A DNA stretch of 57,565 bases from an uncultured Clostridia bacterium. GTDB taxonomy: Bacteria; Bacillota; Dehalobacteriia; UBA4068. A model generated the notes under the pieces. The model ran no database searches. It saw nothing but the letters and a program-made list of their open reading frames with translations, and had not been told where the DNA came from. A program made the translations under genes and the position numbers. Every line of letters begins with the position of its first letter. Within the stretch, counting starts at the first letter, position 1. Below, piece by piece: positions 53,566-57,565 of this stretch. The stretch covers positions 1-57,565 of the forward strand of contig CALXRV010000008.1 of the NCBI GenBank assembly GCA_944390945.1, written 5' to 3'.

Positions 53566-54578
53566 TGCTGCTGCGAAGGCACCGCTTTTGCCTCCTTTTG
53601 CTTATTTGCGGGGCTTTGCTTCTGCTCTGTACCGCTTGTGGACGGGAGGAGCCGGTCAGCAGCACGCAGTTGCTGCTGGATACCCTATGTACGGTAAAGG
53701 TCTGGTCGCCGGCGGATCAGGAACTGGCGGATCGGGCGATGGAAACCGTTGCCGATTATGAATCTCTTTTCAGTCCCAGCTTGCCGGAGAGCGAGATTTG
53801 GAAAATTAATCATAGCGGTGGAGAATCTGTTACGATCTGCGCAGAAACGGCAGAAATGTTGAAGCTGGCTTTGGACTATTGCAGTTTATCGGGCGGGCGC
53901 TTTGATATTACGGTTGGACGATTGAGCGAGCTGTGGCATTTTAGTGATGGTGGTGCCCTGCCGCAGCCAGATGCGATCGCCGAGGCATTGACCAGCGTGA
54001 ATTATCAGGCGCTGACGATTGGCGGTGATGCGGATGCTGGTTATACCGCTCAGCTGAGCGAGGCAGGCGCGCAGCTGGATGTTGGCGCGGTTGCCAAGGG
54101 TTATATTGCCGACCAGCTTGCCGCATTTTTGCGCGGCCAGGGGGCGGATGCTGCGTTGATTGATCTGGGCGGCAATATTCTCACTGTGGGGGCAAAGCCA
54201 GGCGGCGGGCTCTGGCAGATTGGGATTGAAGCACCGTTTTCCGATCGCACGGAGATTATCGGTACATTGCATGTCGAAGAGGCAGCGGTGGTTACCTCAG
54301 GCATCTATCAGCGGCAATTCATTGAGGATGGGCAGCTTTATCACCATATCTTGGATCCGGGAACCGGCTATCCGGCTGAGACGGATTGTGTATCCGTGAC
54401 GGTAGTCGCTTCTTCTGCTGCTGCGGCGGACTGTCTGTCTACCGTCGCTCTGCTATTGGGGCGCGATGCGGGTGGTGAACTGTTGGCTGCCGCAGAAGGG
54501 GTTTACGGCGCAGTTTGGGTTGACCACAGCGGCGAGATTTATCTGCAGGGAGATCTCGATTTTTCCAGCGCTGTTTAG
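53562..54578 (+). CDS. apbE: FAD:protein FMN transferase
   Basis: A 338-residue lipoprotein; the lipobox is LCTAC, giving Cys near residue 24. It moves FMN from FAD onto Thr of RnfD and RnfG outside the membrane. Motifs include the Mg2+/FAD segments LDTLCTVKVW, SGGRFDITVGRL, GAQLDVGAVAKGYIAD and GGNILTVGAKPGGG, with the active-site TDCVSVTVVASSAAAADCLS. The ATG follows AAAGGAGG and overlaps the previous gene by four bases. Its place at the end of the rnf operon is the expected one. Confidence 0.95.
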   Translation: MMLLRRHRFCLLLLICGALLLLCTACGREEPVSSTQLLLDTLCTVKVWSPADQELADRAMETVADYESLFSPSLPESEIWKINHSGGESVTICAETAEMLKLALDYCSLSGGRFDITVGRLSELWHFSDGGALPQPDAIAEALTSVNYQALTIGGDADAGYTAQLSEAGAQLDVGAVAKGYIADQLAAFLRGQGADAALIDLGGNILTVGAKPGGGLWQIGIEAPFSDRTEIIGTLHVEEAAVVTSGIYQRQFIEDGQLYHHILDPGTGYPAETDCVSVTVVASSAAAADCLSTVALLLGRDAGGELLAAAEGVYGAVWVDHSGEIYLQGDLDFSSAV

Positions 54579-54670
54579 GTGAAGGCTGCCGCACAGTGAA
54601 CAGTTGCGTGTTGTTGATCGGTAAAACGGGAAGTGATATGGGCGATAAGGTTATCCTGCGCGCCGAAAGC

Positions 54671-54701
54671 AAAGACCACCTGGCGGATCAGGTGGTCTTT
54701 G
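54671..54701 (+). terminator. hairpin after apbE
   Basis: AAAGACCACCT (54671-54681) and AGGTGGTCTTT (54690-54700), 11-bp perfect stem, loop about eight bases. Only GGGG follows in the plus direction, so the U-run is within the right arm. It probably ends the rnf operon. Confidence 0.7.
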
Positions 54702-54771
54702 GGGTCCCATAGGTAAAATGTTTCAGCAATAAATCAGGGGGCTCATCTGGTGGGGCTGCATGCGGCTGCGT

Positions 54772-55155
54772 TCAGCTGGTTACTGAAGCAGGTTTTCGCT
54801 GTAGGAAATAAAAAACTAAGATTGCAATAAATTGCGTTGCCTTTGGGCGGCGGCTGAGTGAATATCCAGCCAGCTCGCTGAGTAATTGTGGGTTTGTTTT
54901 CCAGGCGACGGCAATCACGGTGCGAATATTGCGCTCTACGCATTGGCAGTTGACGCCGCAGCGCTTTGCCACATCAGGGTAAAGCCATTTTGATGTTGCC
55001 AGCAACCGGTCCGGCTCTTGTATGGCAAGAAAGATTGCCTGGCTGCATAGTTTGAACCCCATATATTGCATTCCGATGCCGAGGAGGATCAGCAGACGCT
55101 GTATATCATGGAAATTGATCTCCTGGCAGAACGACGGTGACGTTTGCCCGTTCAT
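54772..55155 (-). CDS. standalone Spo0A C-terminal DNA-binding domain protein
   Basis: A 127-residue protein that resembles the Spo0A effector domain without a receiver. The core reads ITNFH-type DIQRLLILLGIGMQYMGFKL, then LATSKWLYPDVAKRCGVN and the recognition helix region CVERNIRTVIAVAW, which parallels the Spo0A VERAIRHAIEVAW. It has no phosphorylation domain. Its ATG overlaps the XRE gene stop by four bases (ATGA), making a two-gene unit. It may bind 0A-like boxes and interfere with or replace Spo0A in some setting; this is inference. The C-terminal helix and Phe-rich tail differ from Spo0A. Confidence 0.75.
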   Translation of the reverse strand: MNGQTSPSFCQEINFHDIQRLLILLGIGMQYMGFKLCSQAIFLAIQEPDRLLATSKWLYPDVAKRCGVNCQCVERNIRTVIAVAWKTNPQLLSELAGYSLSRRPKATQFIAILVFYFLQRKPASVTS

Positions 55156-55487
55156 TTCATCAGCACCTCCAATAATTGATCAATATGGTAGATAACCAGC
55201 TCCTGTTTTTCTTCCGGTAAATTGCGGTAAAGCGCAGTTCCTTTCAGCAAATATAAGGTAAGATCAAATTTTTCTGGAAAATCTTTATCATATACCAGTA
55301 CGTCGAGCGGGATCTGCAAACCTTCGGATATTTGTATTGCGGTATATAGTGAAAGGTTTTCTCTTTTGCGAATCGATTGTATGGTCGTTCGCGGAATTCC
55401 CAGCGCAGCGGCGAATTCTGTCGTTGAACGCATATCGTGTTGCATCAATTTCTGTAAATTGGTCATAAATATCCTGCATTTATCCAT
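55152..55487 (-). CDS. XRE-family HTH regulator
   Basis: A 111-residue regulator with an N-terminal helix-turn-helix (about residues 10-62: STTEFAAALGIPRTTIQSIR, LSLYTAIQISEGLQIPLDVL) and a short helical tail. AGGAGG lies seven bases before the ATG. It is coupled to the Spo0A-like gene, which suggests that the two act together, like a regulator and its antagonist or co-regulator. Two GCGTCAT copies lie upstream at 55550 and 55570. It could alternatively be a phage or mobile-element regulator. Confidence 0.85.
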   Translation of the reverse strand: MDKCRIFMTNLQKLMQHDMRSTTEFAAALGIPRTTIQSIRKRENLSLYTAIQISEGLQIPLDVLVYDKDFPEKFDLTLYLLKGTALYRNLPEEKQELVIYHIDQLLEVLMK

Positions 55488-55549
55488 AGTTTTTCCTCCT
55501 CTTATCTATAATAATAAGCTATTTTATCCTGTTTGTAACGGATATTTCC

Positions 55550-55576
55550 GCGTCATCCCTGCCGGTTTTGCGTCAT
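55550..55576. promoter_or_regulatory. direct repeats GCGTCAT upstream of the XRE gene
   Basis: GCGTCAT at 55550-55556 and 55570-55576, spaced 20 bases, two helical turns. They lie about 65-90 bases upstream of the XRE ATG and may be its operator. The gap 55488-55882 otherwise holds only the terminator below. Confidence 0.35.
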
Positions 55577-55660
55577 ACTTGTCAATATTGTGCGTTTTTA
55601 TGACTTTTTGCCGCAAAACGCAATGGCATGGGCGTTACGGAAAAACAGGATAAAAGAAAG

Positions 55661-55690
55661 CACCCGACAGCAAGTTGCTGTCGGGTGTAG
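55661..55690 (-). terminator. intrinsic terminator of the XRE-zinc-ribbon gene
   Basis: A 12-bp stem CACCCGACAGCA and TGCTGTCGGGTG around AGT; read on the minus strand it is followed by CTTTCTTTTATCC. It ends the transcript of the gene at 55883-56293. Confidence 0.75.
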
Positions 55691-55882
55691 TGCCACTTGT
55701 GGGTGGCAAAGATTTTTCCGCACCGGGCACCGCCATTCCGGCTGGCGGGCAGGGGTGGGCGGGATCGTACTGGAAGAGCTGATAGCCAGCTTTTCCAGCC
55801 AGCAGATGATAGGAAACGACCGGCTGAGATGGGCTTGGTGAGAGGGAAAGGGCGATTCGCAGTGAAAGATCTGGCAAAGGGC

Positions 55883-56293
55883 TCAGCATATGGTGTCATC
55901 CCAGGCCAAATGCTGACCGCAATGATCGCAATAGGCCTGCCCCTCCTTTTGCAACAGCATTTTACAGCGTGGGCAGGCCAGCGCTGCATCATGCGGATCA
56001 GTCACGATGACGCTGCGCGGCATGCGGAAAGAGAGCGCGTCCTCTGCTTCTGTATTTGATGGGCTATGGGGGCTCTGCTTAGGATGGCAGGGCAAAATCA
56101 GTTGTTCCAAAGGCTCTTGCATTGCGTTGGCAATGCGTTGCAGCGCATGGATAGTTGGGTTGGCTGACCCCGTTTCAATCCTGCGCAGATAGGAAACGCT
56201 CATGTTTGAGTTCAATGCCAGTTCTTCCTGGGTGATACCTTTCCCTTTGCGAAGTCGAATGATATTCTGTCCGATCTCACCTGGAATTGACAT
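55883..56293 (-). CDS. XRE-family HTH regulator with zinc ribbon
   Basis: A 136-residue protein with an N-terminal XRE helix-turn-helix (residues 7-62: IGQNIIRLRKGKGITQEELA, NMSVSYLRRIETGSANPT). A linker follows, then a C-terminal CxxC...CxxC zinc ribbon (CPRCKMLLQKEGQAYCDHCG). The ATG at 56293 follows AAGGAGGG. The zinc ribbon suggests a metal or redox sensor, or a protein-interaction module. It lies between the XRE/Spo0A-like pair and the MATE transporter and could control the transporter, but no direct evidence exists. The start at 56311 (MLRRDF) has no good site. Confidence 0.82.
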   Translation of the reverse strand: MSIPGEIGQNIIRLRKGKGITQEELALNSNMSVSYLRRIETGSANPTIHALQRIANAMQEPLEQLILPCHPKQSPHSPSNTEAEDALSFRMPRSVIVTDPHDAALACPRCKMLLQKEGQAYCDHCGQHLAWDDTIC

Positions 56294-56464
56294 AAAATCC
56301 CTCCTTAGCAAAAAGCATAGGAAATATTTTCCAGTGTGACCAGACTCTATAAAGGCGGTAAGGGAAGATTTTTGAACAGATTTTTTAACGATATCAGTCG
56401 CATACCTTTGTTATGTCTTATCCCTGTCGTTGCGATATTGGTGGCGGCTGTTTATAGATGCACC

Positions 56465-56501
56465 GTAAAAAAGGCATCCCCGTCCGCTGGACAGGGATGC
56501 G
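56465..56501 (-). terminator. intrinsic terminator of the MATE transporter gene
   Basis: On the minus strand GCATCCCTGTCC, loop AGC, GGACGGGGATGC (one mismatch), then CTTTTTTTAC. It lies about 110 bases after the MATE stop. Confidence 0.8.
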
Positions 56502-56610
56502 GAAGTCAGAATTAAAAGGAGAGGGAAATACGTTGATTCTTTGCAACAGGATATATGCTGATGGCATAATCTGCGCTCCCGTGTTGCGAGGGGAAATCGC
56601 TTGGCTGACG

Positions 56611-57565
56611 TCAGATTAAAACATTGATCCAGCGACGTGACCGCAGCCGCCAGAGACAGATGAAGAGTTTGAAGAATTCATCTGCCAACGAGAGCGCTAC
56701 GACATAGGGCAACTGCCATTGAAAAACAATTGCACTGAGAAAGGCAAGGGGCACGCCAATACACCAGATGCCGCCAACATCGAGCAGCATACAGAAACGG
56801 GTATCGCCGCCAGCGCGCAGAATGCCGATAAATAGAGTATAAGTGAGCATGCGTGGCAATAGGTAGATGACATAAGTGTTCAGTGTGCTATCGAGCAGGG
56901 CGCTTGTTATGGCATCAAAATCATAGAAGCGAATGATCGGCGCTTTGGCAAACCAGAACAATACGGTCATCGCAATACAGATATACAAAGTAAATCGCAG
57001 GAAATTTTTGGCATATTCATAGGCGCGCTGGGTATTGTGCCGCCCCAGTTCGTTACCGATCATTACCGCGCAGGCGTTGCCAACGCCAAAAAAGATCGCC
57101 TGGAAGAGATCAACCGCTACACTTGCGACCTGGACAACCGCCAAGGCTGCACCGCCGGTCTTCCCGTAGGCGATGTAGTAGACGGCATTGCCGATCGACC
57201 AAGTGCCTTCAGAAATGACGACGGCATAGGTTGTGTGCAGCACACGACGCAGCATCGTGCGGCCAAAGCTGAATAGTTCGCGCGGTCGGCCTGCCAACGG
57301 GTGGTTTTTGGCGCGATAAACATAGATAAAGATAAAAATTGATTCTGCCACACGCGCGATGACAGTGGCAATCGCCGCACCTTCTACGCCCAATTTTGGC
57401 AGACCGAAATTGCCGTAAATCAAGCAATAATTGAGGAAGGTGTTGATGCCTAATGCAACGCAGCTGATGATCGTTGGCATTACCAGCCGATGGATGGCGC
57501 GGCAGTTGAAGGTCAATACGTAGGTGAGCGCAGTGAAAATATATGAAATCTGCACGATGCGCAGG
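56611..57565 (-). CDS. MATE family efflux transporter, C-terminal part (runs off the window)
   Basis: The last 317 or so codons of a MATE/NorM-type cation:drug antiporter; the start lies beyond position 57565. Visible are the second six-helix half, with about eight hydrophobic segments, and family-typical GVEGAAIATVIARV and IGNELGRHNTQRAYEYAKN. SLADEFFKLF occurs near the end. The open frame continues to the window edge without a stop. Nothing suggests a frameshift. Substrate cannot be predicted. It is followed by its own terminator. Confidence 0.9.
   Translation of the reverse strand, partial: LRIVQISYIFTALTYVLTFNCRAIHRLVMPTIISCVALGINTFLNYCLIYGNFGLPKLGVEGAAIATVIARVAESIFIFIYVYRAKNHPLAGRPRELFSFGRTMLRRVLHTTYAVVISEGTWSIGNAVYYIAYGKTGGAALAVVQVASVAVDLFQAIFFGVGNACAVMIGNELGRHNTQRAYEYAKNFLRFTLYICIAMTVLFWFAKAPIIRFYDFDAITSALLDSTLNTYVIYLLPRMLTYTLFIGILRAGGDTRFCMLLDVGGIWCIGVPLAFLSAIVFQWQLPYVVALSLADEFFKLFICLWRLRSRRWINVLI

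Noticed and set aside
56533..56616. A 27-codon TTG-started ORF with a GGAGAGGG site on the plus strand
   Set aside because: It overlaps the end of the convergent transporter gene, and the start codon and sequence are unconvincing.
1..57565. CRISPR arrays, insertion sequences, complete prophage
   Set aside because: No regularly spaced repeats, transposase, integrase or phage structural genes are visible in the window.

Overview
The window looks like a chromosomal segment of an anaerobic, spore-forming Bacillota (Clostridia-like) bacterium with moderately high GC. The evidence is a spoVT gene, a standalone Spo0A-type DNA-binding domain, the GatCAB amidotransferase, the nusA-infB-rbfA-nrnA-truB-ribF-rpsO order, a six-gene Rnf complex and a corrinoid/pterin methyl-transfer pair. 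I cannot name the species from sequence alone.

Region 1 (1-14192) is a two-armed anaerobic purine/selenium gene cluster. The minus arm reads ssnA, ygfK, ridA and a purine (NCS2) permease. The divergent plus arm reads a PAS/HTH regulator, diaminopropionate ammonia-lyase (ygeX/dpaL), ygeY, ygeW and a selenium-dependent xanthine dehydrogenase. The arms are separated by a large AT-rich inverted repeat. This is the gene set associated with anaerobic urate/xanthine breakdown, here without hyuA, the yqeA carbamate kinase, the FAD subunit of the dehydrogenase or the Se-maturation genes. A broken tRNA-Ser-like sequence lies at the left edge.

Region 2 (14193-18925) is a compact shikimate operon: aroA, aroC, a chorismate mutase-AroE-AroK three-domain fusion, and aroQ. 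All neighbours overlap, and a leader that looks like an attenuator precedes them. Region 3 (19179-24832) holds spoVT, gatCAB, a small membrane ORF and nudC. Region 4 (25037-33933) is the rimP-nusA-rnpM-ylxQ-infB-rbfA-nrnA operon followed by a TruB-RibF fusion and rpsO.

Region 5 (34167-45239) has a cyclophilin-like protein, a large alpha-2-macroglobulin-like secreted protein, a membrane protein, a LUD protein and tRNA-Lys. On the minus strand it has dnaB, rplI, a DUF2232/YybS protein, a methyltetrahydrofolate methyltransferase with its corrinoid protein, and rnhA. Region 6 (45501-54578) has a signal peptidase I with a roughly 270-residue coiled-coil extension. It is followed by the energy-conserving operon rnfCDGEAB, a NusG-domain-II protein, a Gx transporter and apbE, whose product would flavinylate RnfD and RnfG. 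Region 7 (54772-57565) has an XRE regulator coupled to an orphan Spo0A C-terminal domain protein, an XRE-zinc-ribbon regulator and the C-terminal part of a MATE transporter that runs off the window.

Together the genes suggest an organism that takes up purines, opens them reductively to ammonia, carbamoyl and C2/C3 compounds, and couples redox to an ion gradient through Rnf. Functions are assigned from family resemblance read by eye; no search was run.
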